From NCBI GenBank assembly GCA_030426805.1, contig JAUHXU010000002.1:1054001-1118000 (forward strand): DNA of 64,000 bases, given 5' to 3'. Shown piece by piece: positions 24,047 to 33,268 of the stretch. Origin of the DNA: a bacterium (lineage in GTDB: Bacteria; Planctomycetota; JAFGQW01). The notes under the pieces are model-generated. The model had not been told where the DNA came from. It worked only from the letters and a program-made list of their open reading frames with translations, and did no database searches. Numbering within the stretch: position 1 is the stretch's first letter; each line of letters begins with the position of its first letter. Both the position numbers and the translations under genes were made by a program.

Positions 24047-25825
24047 TCAGCGATTCGCGGCGGCACGCGCCGCGAACCAAGCGGTCGCGCGCGCCGCGGC
24101 GGCCTTGCGCGCGGCCGGCTCCGCGTCGAACGCGTAGCCGAAGTCCTCGTGTGCGAGAAAGAGGACCGCTTCGGCCGCGTGGGCGCGCTCGATCTCCGAG
24201 CCGTCGACCAGGGCGCGGAGCACGGCGTCGATGCCCGTCGCGTTGCCGCGGCGGTAGAGCGCGGCCGCGCCGAAAAAGCGCACCGCGGGATCCCGGTCGC
24301 GCAGGAGCTTCCTCAGCGCGCGGTCGACCCGGGACCCCGTGCCGACCATCAACCAGTGTGCGGCCTCGATGCGTACGGCGCGGGCCGAGTCGCCGAGCTG
24401 TTTGATCAGGACGCGTTCGGCTGCCGGACTGAACAGGTTGCCCAGGGCCCGCACGGCCCGGACGCGGGTGTAGACGTCGTCCGCCGCGAGCGGGCTGCCG
24501 AGCGCCTTGATGCGCTCCGTCGTGCTGCCGCGTCGCGCGAGCACGTCGGCGGGGTGGCGCCACGCACCGTCGACCTGGGTCTCGCCCAGGAGCTCCCGCA
24601 TCGCCGCGTCGTCCGGCGATCGCGCCAGGACGTGTTTCGCCTCGCGCTCCATCGCGCGGACGAGTCCGTTCCTCGCGGCCCACGTCGCGAGCGCCCGGCG
24701 GGCGGCGACGTCGCGCTCCGACACCGATCGGCTGCGCGTCACGTACGTCCGCCAGTCGACCTTCGCGTTCGCGTCGGCCTTCTGCGGGTTGCCGCCGCCG
24801 AACATCTGCGTCCAGTGGCCGCCTTGCTTGGACTGACCGACCCCGATCACGCGGTGACGCCCGAGCATGTTGCGGTGGTGGCCGGGGCTGCCGTACCAGC
24901 CGCGGTGCGCGCCCTCGGCGTTCGCCGCGCGCGCGATGTTCTCGGCGCATCCGCCGCCGTAGCCTTCGAGCTTCGCGCGGTTGCCGGGCGACGCGCGACC
25001 CGGCGTCGGCGACGTATGGGAGAAGTAGCCGAGGTCGTGCATCTCCTGGGAGTGCTTTCGCGCGGCTCGCATCAACGCACGGTGCGGCGCGAGCGCACGG
25101 CGGCCCATCATCCGCCGGTAGTCGTTGAGCAGTGCGACGACCTGCATCTCGCCCGGGCTCGCCTCGGTCTCCGCTGCGGTGACGGCTGCGGCGACCGTCT
25201 CGTCCCAGCGGCTGCCCGCGTCGTCGCCCGGGCGCGCCGATTCCTCGAGCGCGCGGAGCGCGGTCGCGGCGTCCGGGATCCCCGCCGGGCGCACGGCTTT
25301 CGGCAGTCGGTCGGCGGTCGCGAAGGCGAACTCGATCTCCCGGCAGAGTCGATCGGCGGCCGCGACCTCGGTGCGGAGTGTCGCGACCGGGTGCGCGTAG
25401 AGCGCGCGGACCGCACCGACCAACTCGTCGACCTTCGGCTGCCCGACGGTCTTGCCCCGCTTGTAGTAGCTGCTCTCGTCGAAGACGGCCGCGAGGGCGG
25501 CCTTCCGCGCGTTCTCGAGGCGGCTCTGTGCCGTCGCGCGGAGGCGTTTGCCGGTCGCCGATTTGCCGAAGCCACGGACCCGTTCGGCGAGCGCCTCGAG
25601 CTGTTTCTCGAGGAGCGGCCGCAGGATCGCGCGTCCGGTCTCGCCGGCCGCGAGCAGCGCCTCGGTTCCGCGGCGGCGGACCGCGAGGTCGTCGGATCGC
25701 GCGTCGCGACGGGCCGCGACCAGTGCAGGGTCGCGCTGCGATTCCAAAATCGTGGGAACCGCGACGAGCCCGGCGACGATGCCCGTGAGGATCGGGACGA
25801 GGATGCGGAGTCGTGTCGCGTGCAT
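24047..25825 (-). CDS. CAP/SCP-domain protein with HEAT-like repeats
   Basis: 592 residues. An N-terminal signal anchor (about 7-25) is followed by a helical region (30-225). A CAP domain spans about 225-350: LLNDYRRMMGRRAL, SQEMHDLGYFSHTSP, CAENIARA and SPGHHRNML supply the His/Glu/His/His-type CAP cavity residues. Then comes a helix-repeat region to the end (VRAVRALGNLF, RIEAAHWLMVGTG, VRFFGAAALYRRG) like HEAT repeats. CAP proteins of the YkwD type act outside the cytoplasm, but enzymatic activity is unproven. GATTATC precedes the start. The gene is divergent from 26041-27879. Confidence 0.75.
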   Translation of the reverse strand: MHATRLRILVPILTGIVAGLVAVPTILESQRDPALVAARRDARSDDLAVRRRGTEALLAAGETGRAILRPLLEKQLEALAERVRGFGKSATGKRLRATAQSRLENARKAALAAVFDESSYYKRGKTVGQPKVDELVGAVRALYAHPVATLRTEVAAADRLCREIEFAFATADRLPKAVRPAGIPDAATALRALEESARPGDDAGSRWDETVAAAVTAAETEASPGEMQVVALLNDYRRMMGRRALAPHRALMRAARKHSQEMHDLGYFSHTSPTPGRASPGNRAKLEGYGGGCAENIARAANAEGAHRGWYGSPGHHRNMLGRHRVIGVGQSKQGGHWTQMFGGGNPQKADANAKVDWRTYVTRSRSVSERDVAARRALATWAARNGLVRAMEREAKHVLARSPDDAAMRELLGETQVDGAWRHPADVLARRGSTTERIKALGSPLAADDVYTRVRAVRALGNLFSPAAERVLIKQLGDSARAVRIEAAHWLMVGTGSRVDRALRKLLRDRDPAVRFFGAAALYRRGNATGIDAVLRALVDGSEIERAHAAEAVLFLAHEDFGYAFDAEPAARKAAAARATAWFAARAAANR

Positions 25826-26040
25826 GATCCGAGGATTATCGGCCGTGGACGCGCGACGAACAACGACCGTCGTGCGCAGGGACCGGTTTTTCTCGAATCT
25901 CCTCGTCGCTCCGCGTATCTCCGATCTACCTATCGACATCGGGGTCGCCGTCCGCACAGGGGTGGGCGTGGCCCGGATTGGACGCCGCCCGCGGGCCGCG
26001 TCTTCGGGTCAGACGAGAGCCTTCAGAGAGGAATCCGCCC

Positions 26041-27879
26041 ATGTCCACCGGACTGTTGCCGACCCCGGTCGGCCGGGTCGCGTCGGCGCTGGCGCTCGGC
26101 GTGGCGATCGCGACGGCGCCTGCGGCCCAACCCGCCACCAACGGCGAGGCGTTCGCGCTCGAGCGCGCGCTCCCCGCCGACACGTTCGCGTTCGCGACGT
26201 TCGCCGGGCTCGATGCCCTCGCCGGTGCCGGCGAGGAACTCGGCCTCTACAAGCTCTTCGCCGAACCGGATCTCCAGGCGTTCCTGAAGCCGGCGCTCGA
26301 CTACTACACGACGGTGGCCGGCGCGCAGGAGGAGCGAGAGGTCGCGGAGTGGGGGATGGTCAAGGGACTGCTTCGCGGTCGCCTGTCGGTCGGCGTCTCC
26401 GGGCTCACCGTGCTGTGGACGCGGGACGGTCCGATCCCTGTGCCCGCGGTCGCCGCCTCGCTCGAACTCGGCGATCGGCGCGCCCAGTTCGACCAGATGA
26501 TGTGGCCGATGCTGCGTGCCCGTGTTCGCGGCCTCGAAGAGCACGAGCACGAGATCGGCGGCGCCTCGGTGCGCGAGTTGCGGCTCACCAATCGGCGCGG
26601 ACTGCGGTTGTCGTTCTACACGACGTACGTCGGCGACACGCTGCTCGTCGCGACGAGTCGTCCGCTGATCGAGCGCTGCCTCGCGGGGGGCGAGGGGTCG
26701 CTCGCGACGAGCGATTCCTTCCGTCGCTCCCGCAGCAAGCTCGGGACGGTCGCGTTGAACGAGTTGTTCGTCAACGTCGCGGCGGTGACCCGGCGCCTGC
26801 GCGGCCTGATGCCGCAGGAGTGGATGGGCGCGCTCCAGCGCCTGGGTGCCGATCGGATGGAGGCGTTCTACCACGCCTCGGGCGTGGATCACGGCGACGG
26901 CCGCGACGTCTTCTACGTCGACGCGCCGGCCCCGCGCGCCGGTCTGCTGACGGCGACCGAAACGCCGGTGGATCGGACGATGCTCGAGTTCGTGCCGGCG
27001 GGTGCGAACGCGGTGATCGCGGGCCGGTCCGAAGACCGCGCGTCGTGGAAGCTGATCGACTCCGTCTTTCGCGAGCTGATGCCGTCGCACGAATACGCGA
27101 TGTTCCGCAAGTTCCTCGACCGGGAGATGCGCCCGTTCGGCTTCGCGATCATCGAACAGGCGATGGACGCGCTCGGCGACCAGGCGGTCGCCTACGCCGA
27201 CGTGCCGAAGAACGGCCTGATCCCGAACGTCGTCGCGGCGTTCTCGGTGCGCGACGAGCAAAAGCTGCGGGCGCTGCTCGCGACGCTCCTCGAAGCCGGC
27301 GGCGTGGAGGTCCGCGACGTCCAGTCCGGCGGCAGGACGCTTCACCTGCTTCGGCTGCCCAGTCGTGACGTCCCGATGCGCCCGGCCTACACGATCGTCG
27401 GCGATCGGCTCATCGTGTCGATCTCGCTGAACGGATTGCGCAACGCGCTCCGTCGGGTCGACGGTGGCGTCGAGGGGTCGATCCTCGAGAGTCCCGCGTT
27501 CAAGGAGGCCTTCCGCAACCTCGATCACCAGGGCGCGTCGTCGCTGATGTTCGCCGACGCGAAGACGATCGCGGCCTACGGCCACAACGTCTTGGGCTCG
27601 ATGCTCCCGACGTTGGTGGACCATTCCGATGCGCCGGTCGACCCGGCGATGCTGCCGCTCGTCGAGACGTTCACGAAGCACCTGCACGGTTGGGCGTGCG
27701 TCGGGCGGTCGGACGGCGACGGTCACGTGACCACGGTGTGCGCCCCGATTTCCCCGGGTGGCCTGCTGCCGCTGGTCGGTCTGTTCCTGCTCCGCGCCGA
27801 GGGAAACCCGATCGGGGTGATCGAGTCGCTGACCATGCGGGGGTTTCGGCCGCCGCCGCCACCCCGGCGAGAAGGATAG
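26041..27879 (+). CDS. Exported DUF3352-like protein
   Basis: 612 residues. Signal peptide over about residues 1-30 (VASALALGVAIATAPAAQ). The mature start FALERALPADTFAFATFAGLDAL is typical of DUF3352. Beta-rich repeated halves follow (around LEFVPAGANAVIAG, and PAYTIVGDRLIVSISLNGLRNAL), with a hydrophobic C-terminal segment (GLLPLVGLFLL). GAGAGGA precedes the ATG at 26041. Same family as 22042-23901 by layout, though low in sequence identity by eye. The function is unknown. Confidence 0.65.
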   Translation: MSTGLLPTPVGRVASALALGVAIATAPAAQPATNGEAFALERALPADTFAFATFAGLDALAGAGEELGLYKLFAEPDLQAFLKPALDYYTTVAGAQEEREVAEWGMVKGLLRGRLSVGVSGLTVLWTRDGPIPVPAVAASLELGDRRAQFDQMMWPMLRARVRGLEEHEHEIGGASVRELRLTNRRGLRLSFYTTYVGDTLLVATSRPLIERCLAGGEGSLATSDSFRRSRSKLGTVALNELFVNVAAVTRRLRGLMPQEWMGALQRLGADRMEAFYHASGVDHGDGRDVFYVDAPAPRAGLLTATETPVDRTMLEFVPAGANAVIAGRSEDRASWKLIDSVFRELMPSHEYAMFRKFLDREMRPFGFAIIEQAMDALGDQAVAYADVPKNGLIPNVVAAFSVRDEQKLRALLATLLEAGGVEVRDVQSGGRTLHLLRLPSRDVPMRPAYTIVGDRLIVSISLNGLRNALRRVDGGVEGSILESPAFKEAFRNLDHQGASSLMFADAKTIAAYGHNVLGSMLPTLVDHSDAPVDPAMLPLVETFTKHLHGWACVGRSDGDGHVTTVCAPISPGGLLPLVGLFLLRAEGNPIGVIESLTMRGFRPPPPPRREG

Positions 27880-27905
27880 TCCCCGCGCCTCGGGGTGATG
27901 TCGCG

Positions 27906-27911
27906 TATAGT
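27906..27911 (+). promoter_or_regulatory. Possible -10 element (TATAGT)
   Basis: GCGTATAGTC lies about 140 bases before the kinase start. No clear -35 is visible. Confidence 0.3.
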
Positions 27912-28048
27912 CCTGCGAGAGCCCGCAACGCGGCGAGTCGGCGGGAAATCAACCGCCGACCGCCGCGAATCGGTCGCCGAGTGGTGGCGACATGCGGCGA
28001 GGACGAACCGCAGGGACGAGCGTCGCACCGAGTGGAGCGACTGACCGG

Positions 28049-29500
28049 ATGGACTACGAGACGTTCTACCAGCGCCTGCGCGACCCGGACCTGATCCCGG
28101 GCTACGAGATCCTGCAGAAGATCGGGGGCGGTGTCTTCGGCGAGGTCTTCAAGTGCCGCAAGACGAGCATCTCGCGGATCTACGTCGTCAAGTTCCTCAA
28201 GCTCGACAGCGACGCCCAGCGCGCGATCATCGAGAAGGAGCTCGCGCAGCTCCGCAACTTCGCGCAGATCGATCACCCCAATCTCGTCGGCATCGAAGAC
28301 CAGGGGACGGTCCACGAGATCCCGTACATCATCATGACGTTCGGGGGCGACGAGACCCTCCAGGACCGCACCGGCGCCGGCGCGATGGCCGGCGAGGAAC
28401 TCGCGAACGTCTTCGACCAGATCCTCGCCGGGGTCGCCGCGCTGCACGAGCGCTCGATCGTCCACTTCGATCTGAAGCCGGCGAACATCTTCCTGCGTGA
28501 GCAAGCCGTGCGCGTCGGGGACTACGGCCTCTCGAAGATGCTGACCGAGAGCCGGCAGAGCCTGAGCTTCGGGCGGGGCACGCCGTACTACATGGCGCCC
28601 GAGGTGATGCGCCGCAAGGGCGACCTGCGCGCGGACGTCTACAGCCTCGGCGCGATCCTCTTCGAACTCGCGACCGGCCGCGTGCCGTTCGAGGGCGAGT
28701 CCGACTGGGAGGTGCTGCGCAAGCACGAGGTCGCGCCGGTACCGTTTCCCGACGACATCGATCCGCGCCTTCGACCGTTGATCGAGCGCGCGATGCAGAA
28801 AGATCCCGAGGCCCGGTATCCGAGCGCGGTCGAGTTCCGCGCGGCGTTTCGCACCGTCTTCGGCCGTGAGACCGCGGAACTCGCCATTCCGGTCGAAGCG
28901 ATCGCCGCCGCTGCGCACGCGACGACTGGGGCAGCGACCCCGGTCGCCGGCGCCGCCGATCGAGTCAATCGACTCGCGCAGGCGCGGACCTCCCGAATCC
29001 GGGACCGTCTGTCCTCGGCCGGCGGGGGGCTGTCCGCGCCCGAACGACCGACACCGCGTCCGCTCGAGGCGCGCGCGTCGACCGCGACGCGGAACGATTC
29101 GTCGGTCGAGGCGCCGATCGAGCCCGCCCGGCCGCGCGGCCGTCGCTGGGTGCACTTGATGCTGCTCGTCGCGGTGTTCACCGGCGTGCTCGTCGCGATG
29201 ATGACCGCACGGCGCGGCTCGCAGTCGTCCAGCGACAGTGCCGACGCCGCGAGCACCGAGCGCATCGTCCCGGCCCCGGTCGCCCCGGTGCCCGCCGACG
29301 ATCGCATGCGGCAACTCGAGCGGATCCGGGATCAACTGCAGGAGGGCGGTCCGCTGTCCGAGGAGCGGGCGGCGGAGGTCAAGGCGGTCCTCCAGGGACT
29401 GCACATGTGGTTCAACGACCAGGCCAAGGTGATCCGCAAGATCGAGGGCCTCGTGCAGGAACGACTCGCCGAGCCGGACGTGGACGAGGGCGACCGGTAG
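28049..29500 (+). CDS. Membrane-tethered Ser/Thr protein kinase (non-RD)
   Basis: 483 residues. Kinase domain over about residues 19-272: glycine loop IGGGVFGEVF (25-34), ATP Lys48 in VVKFLKL, catalytic loop HFDLKPAN (139-146, Phe in place of the usual Arg), metal motif DYG (158-160, instead of DFG) and GTPYYMAPE. After a Pro/Ala-rich linker there is one membrane helix (about 367-388), then a short outside coiled segment (QLERIRDQLQ). This is the layout of PknB-type receptor kinases. Being non-RD, it may not need activation-loop phosphorylation. It converges on the secretin-domain gene. Confidence 0.88.
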   Translation: MDYETFYQRLRDPDLIPGYEILQKIGGGVFGEVFKCRKTSISRIYVVKFLKLDSDAQRAIIEKELAQLRNFAQIDHPNLVGIEDQGTVHEIPYIIMTFGGDETLQDRTGAGAMAGEELANVFDQILAGVAALHERSIVHFDLKPANIFLREQAVRVGDYGLSKMLTESRQSLSFGRGTPYYMAPEVMRRKGDLRADVYSLGAILFELATGRVPFEGESDWEVLRKHEVAPVPFPDDIDPRLRPLIERAMQKDPEARYPSAVEFRAAFRTVFGRETAELAIPVEAIAAAAHATTGAATPVAGAADRVNRLAQARTSRIRDRLSSAGGGLSAPERPTPRPLEARASTATRNDSSVEAPIEPARPRGRRWVHLMLLVAVFTGVLVAMMTARRGSQSSSDSADAASTERIVPAPVAPVPADDRMRQLERIRDQLQEGGPLSEERAAEVKAVLQGLHMWFNDQAKVIRKIEGLVQERLAEPDVDEGDR

Positions 29501-30193
29501 CTACCGGCGTCGTTCGAGCGCTTGCACCTTGCGCTCGAGCGCCGCGAGTCGCCGCTCGGTCGCTGCCCGCCCGTCGGTCGTCGGCGCGTCGAGTCCGCGG
29601 AGCAGGCGGGCGATCGCCCACGCGTCGCGACCCGGTGCGCGGACGACGACCGTGTCGAGCTTCGGCATCGGGATCACCGTCTCGGCCGCTGCGGTGCCGG
29701 GCGGGAGCGCCGCCGCGACCGCTTCGAGCACAGCCGGCGGATCGACGTGCGCGAGTCGGACGACGGTCGAGATCGGCAACGGCGAGTCGCGATGCGCCTC
29801 GAGCGCATCCGATTCGACGAACGAGAACCGCGCGGCCGCGAGGGTCGGCTTGGTCAGGCGCTCGGCGAGCCAGATCCCGCTGCCGGCGTCGACGAGCGTC
29901 AGGTCGTGGGCGATCAGCAGTGCGCGCGCGAAGCCGATGACGCGGTCCCGCGGGAGCCGCACCGGCGACTCGACCGTGATCGTCGCGTCGGCCGCTTCGA
30001 CGAGGGCGAGCGCGGCCGGGGCATACGAGATCGCCCCGTCGACGTGTGACGAGACCCACTGGATGAACGCGCGGATTCGCATGCCGTCGCGTCCGGTGTC
30101 GAGTTCGACGTCGTCGGGTGAAGCGAGCGCGATCCATAGCGGGGCGAGCAGCGCGAGTCCGGCGACGATCGCGGTCGGGCGGTTCAGTCGCAT
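29501..30193 (-). CDS. Secretin N-domain-only exported protein
   Basis: 230 residues. A signal peptide (about 1-24) is followed by a segment like the N0 domain of GspD/PilQ (FIQWVSSHVDGAISYAP, with a TITVESPV strand and a LTLVDAGSGIWLAERL end). Next is an N1/secretin short-domain-like block (VVRLAHVDPPAVLEAVAAALPPG, KLDTVVVRAPGRDAWAIARLLRGLDAP). It ends in a coiled coil (RRLAALERKVQALE). No beta-barrel secretin domain is present. It could be a platform or adaptor in an envelope complex. Its ATG overlaps the end of the upstream membrane-protein gene by ten bases. Confidence 0.6.
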   Translation of the reverse strand: MRLNRPTAIVAGLALLAPLWIALASPDDVELDTGRDGMRIRAFIQWVSSHVDGAISYAPAALALVEAADATITVESPVRLPRDRVIGFARALLIAHDLTLVDAGSGIWLAERLTKPTLAAARFSFVESDALEAHRDSPLPISTVVRLAHVDPPAVLEAVAAALPPGTAAAETVIPMPKLDTVVVRAPGRDAWAIARLLRGLDAPTTDGRAATERRLAALERKVQALERRR

Positions 30194-31971
30194 GGGCGTT
30201 CCTCTCGATCGGAGTCGGCAATCCACAGGTATGGACGGGGTTCGGGGAGGGTCGCGCCACCGCGATGGCCGCGCAGGCCGAGCGACCAGAGGAGCATCGC
30301 CGCGGCCAACGCGACGGCGGCGACCATCGATCGCGATGCGAGTGACGGGGCGTGATGACGGGCGACGACCGTCGTCGGCGGGCCGGGCGCGACCTCGGCG
30401 CGGACGAAGGTCGGGTCGTCGTCGCGCCGCGGTCGGGTCGCCTCGTGCGGAAACGCCCAGCCGGCGTCCGCTGCGACCGCGAGTACGAGGACGGACGCGC
30501 GTTCGCGCGCCGGCAGCCGTACCCGGACCGCACCGGGTGTATCGACCGTGGTCGGACACGGGGTCGCGCCGCGATCGTCGACCAGGAGGGCGCGGGGCGG
30601 CGCGGGCGGTTCGGCGACCGGCGGCCGGTTCGGTGGCGAGAGCGCGCCGTGTGTCCCGAGTTCGACGAGCAGCAGCACGACCGGCGCGATTCGCCACGCG
30701 GCGTGCGACCACGGGAGGCGCGCGCGTCGGCACGCGGTGAACATCGCGAGTCCGAGTGCGATCCCGCCGGTCGCGTAGCCCACGAGTGCCGCGAGTCCGC
30801 CGTCGCGCCACAACGTCGCGATCGGTTCGTCGGCGTGTCGGCCGACGAACCGCGCGATCGCGACCCCGATGAGGACGAGCGGGACGATCGTCGCGGCGGC
30901 GACACGTGCGCCCGAGGCGGTCGGCGGCCCGAACAGCGGCCAGCACCGTTGGAGACCGAGTGCGCCCAGCATCGCGAGTGCCAGCGCGAAGACCGTCGTC
31001 GCGGCGTGCGTCCAACCGACGGTCGCGGCGACGACCACGGCGGCGCTTCCGGCGAGGACCGCCGACGTGACGCGCCGGTCGCGACCGAGTGACGTCAGCA
31101 TCGCGATCGCCACGGGGATCAGGACGACGACGCCGACGTAGCCGCGCCCGCCGAGCGCGAGCGGTGCGACGAGCGTGAGCCACGACGACCCGTCACGCGC
31201 GGCGCCCACGGGACCGAGCGATGCGGTGAGGGACGCGCCGACCTGGGGCCACGCGATCGCGACGCCGAGCGCCGCCGCCCCGACGAGCCACGCGAGTGCG
31301 CGGCCGCACCGGCGGATGCCCCCGAATGCGGTCGACCCGGTCGCGATCCGGACCGCCGCCCAGACGAAGGCACTGGCGCCGACGCCGATCGCGCAGCTCG
31401 GCTCGTCGGCGAGGGCGATCAGCGCGAACGCGAACGCGGCGGTGGCCGCCCGGCTCGCCTCCGGCCGACGCAGCAACCGCTCGGTCATCCACCACAGCGC
31501 CGGGGTGAGCGCCGCGACGCGCACCCAGGCGTCGTATGCGGCGTCGGCGAACCAACCGTGCATCGCAAACGCGAGCGCGCCGAAGAGCGCGGTCGTTCGG
31601 AACAGCCCGAGAAGCCGGAGCAAGCGGTAGGTGGTCCACCCCGCGATCAGCAGCACGAATGCCGCGCGCCATGGCGCACTTCGGGTCGGAGGCAGCAGGG
31701 CACGTGCCGGATCGAGCGGGTTGAGGGCGCCGACCCGGCGCGTCGCGATCACCGGGGCGCCGAAGCCCGGCGCGTGGCACCAGTCGCGCAGTGCGCCGGC
31801 CGGGCCGGCTCCGCGCAGCGCCCGGGCGACCGCCGTATCGGCGGCCTGAGCAGCGGTCGGCTCGGTCGTCATCGGCGCGTCGGCCACGAAGGCGGCGGGC
31901 GCCCAGAGGAGCATCGGCAGCGCGAGCGTCACCGGGACGACGAGCGCGCGGAACAGTCGGATCGGTTTCAT
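30184..31971 (-). CDS. YfhO-like membrane protein, shorter form
   Basis: 595 residues, about a dozen membrane helices to residue 440. A short outside domain follows (about 445-545), containing VLVLAVAADAGWAFPHE, which matches the position of the DGW segment in the large YfhO-like protein at 9936-12581. A final helix (VAAVALAAAMLLWSLGL) and short tail close the protein. The N-terminal 60 residues hold a signal anchor then an outside loop. The ATG overlaps the stop of 31968-33149 (ATGA). The function is unknown. Confidence 0.6.
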   Translation of the reverse strand: MKPIRLFRALVVPVTLALPMLLWAPAAFVADAPMTTEPTAAQAADTAVARALRGAGPAGALRDWCHAPGFGAPVIATRRVGALNPLDPARALLPPTRSAPWRAAFVLLIAGWTTYRLLRLLGLFRTTALFGALAFAMHGWFADAAYDAWVRVAALTPALWWMTERLLRRPEASRAATAAFAFALIALADEPSCAIGVGASAFVWAAVRIATGSTAFGGIRRCGRALAWLVGAAALGVAIAWPQVGASLTASLGPVGAARDGSSWLTLVAPLALGGRGYVGVVVLIPVAIAMLTSLGRDRRVTSAVLAGSAAVVVAATVGWTHAATTVFALALAMLGALGLQRCWPLFGPPTASGARVAAATIVPLVLIGVAIARFVGRHADEPIATLWRDGGLAALVGYATGGIALGLAMFTACRRARLPWSHAAWRIAPVVLLLVELGTHGALSPPNRPPVAEPPAPPRALLVDDRGATPCPTTVDTPGAVRVRLPARERASVLVLAVAADAGWAFPHEATRPRRDDDPTFVRAEVAPGPPTTVVARHHAPSLASRSMVAAVALAAAMLLWSLGLRGHRGGATLPEPRPYLWIADSDREERPCD

Positions 31972-33149
31972 CGCCGCTTCGCTCCGAGCGCGAGCGAACC
32001 GAGCGCGACGACGGCGGCGCCGGCGCACCACAGGCCGAACGGGCGGTGCGACGAATCGGGCGCCGCATGCGGCTCGGTCGGTCGGACAGCCGGTTCGGCG
32101 TGGGCCGGCGTGAGGGTCGCGTCGACGGCGACGAGTGCAAGTGCGGCCGCCGCCACCCAGGGCGCGCGCAGCCACCCGCGCAGGAACAGCCCGACCGCGA
32201 CTGCCAGTCCGCACGCGGCCGCAGCGCCGACGGCGATCACCCGCCACGCGTCCCGCACGGCGCCGTCGCCGGCGAGGGTCCGGAACGTCGCCCGGGGGTC
32301 GTCGTGCACGGCGGTGACGACGACGCCCGCCGCCCCGACGACGGCGGCGAGTGCGATCGCGGCGGCCAGGCGCGACGCGAGCCCGGGAGGACGGCCACCG
32401 TCGCCCCGTGCGCGGCGCATCGCGTCGAGTCGATCGCACGCGATCGCACTGCCGAACAGCGCGACCCCGACGGTGGCGCGCGCATCGAGCGCGAGCGCGG
32501 TCGCGAGCGAGCCGGTGAAGCCGAGCAGGTCGAGCATGCGCGGCGGGCGAACCGCGGGGAGCCACGCGACGGCCGCGAGCAGCAGCACCGCGGTCGCGAG
32601 CGACAGGCCGATCGGCACGAGTCCGACCGCGAAGATCGCAGTCGTGCTCGCTTCGTGCGCGAGGAGTGGTGCGCTGCCGAGACCGCTGTCGAGCAGTCCG
32701 CGCAGCTCGGGGAGCAGGCGGGGCGCACCGAGTGCCGCGCCGAGTGCGGTGCCCAGAAGCGTCGCCGTGCGCGCGCCCGTCGACGGAGCGGTGACCGCGG
32801 TCCACGCGGCGAGGGCACCGACGACGACGAGGTCGCCGAGCCAGGTGCCGATGCCGACGAGGACGGCGGTGCCGGCGACGCGGTGGGCACCGCGGGCGCC
32901 GAGGGCGAACAGCCACGCACCGACGCACGCCGCGGCGAGCACGCCGTCGTGCGCCGCGCCGGCCATCCGCGGCGCTGCGACCGCGAGGGCCGCGCCGCCG
33001 AGGGCGGACGCCGACAGCGACGCGCCGCGGGCCCGGAGCCACGCGAGGCCGCCGATCCCGGTCGCGGCGGGCACCGCGCCGCCCGCGACGAGCACCGCCG
33101 GTGCGGCCGCGGCCACGACGGCGGCCACGCGTCGGCCGGCATCGCGCAC
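31968..33149 (-). CDS. Polytopic membrane protein, YfhO-like partner
   Basis: 393 residues, strongly hydrophobic, about ten membrane helices. The segment GTALGAALGAPRLLPELRGLLDS is similar to GTCLGAALAAPVLLPFVHYLRDS in the YfhO-like protein at 9936-12581, so it looks like a truncated relative lacking the large C-terminal outside domain. It is first of a coupled three-gene operon (to 29501), with a candidate promoter at 33208-33237. Confidence 0.6.
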   Translation of the reverse strand: MRDAGRRVAAVVAAAAPAVLVAGGAVPAATGIGGLAWLRARGASLSASALGGAALAVAAPRMAGAAHDGVLAAACVGAWLFALGARGAHRVAGTAVLVGIGTWLGDLVVVGALAAWTAVTAPSTGARTATLLGTALGAALGAPRLLPELRGLLDSGLGSAPLLAHEASTTAIFAVGLVPIGLSLATAVLLLAAVAWLPAVRPPRMLDLLGFTGSLATALALDARATVGVALFGSAIACDRLDAMRRARGDGGRPPGLASRLAAAIALAAVVGAAGVVVTAVHDDPRATFRTLAGDGAVRDAWRVIAVGAAAACGLAVAVGLFLRGWLRAPWVAAAALALVAVDATLTPAHAEPAVRPTEPHAAPDSSHRPFGLWCAGAAVVALGSLALGAKRR

Positions 33150-33207
33150 CGGGACCCTGTCGGGGTTCGTCAGGGCGATCTCCTCGTAGCGGTTCGGCGG
33201 CGGGCGA

Positions 33208-33237
33208 AGTCTACACGCGTGACCCGGCGATCGTCAA
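33208..33237 (-). promoter_or_regulatory. Candidate sigma-70 promoter for the 33149-29501 operon
   Basis: Minus strand: TTGACG (33237-33232), 18-base spacer, TAGACT (33213-33208). It lies about 60 bases upstream of the first ATG. Confidence 0.5.
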
Positions 33238-33268
33238 ACCCGACGCGGCGCGCTACTCCTTCGTGACG

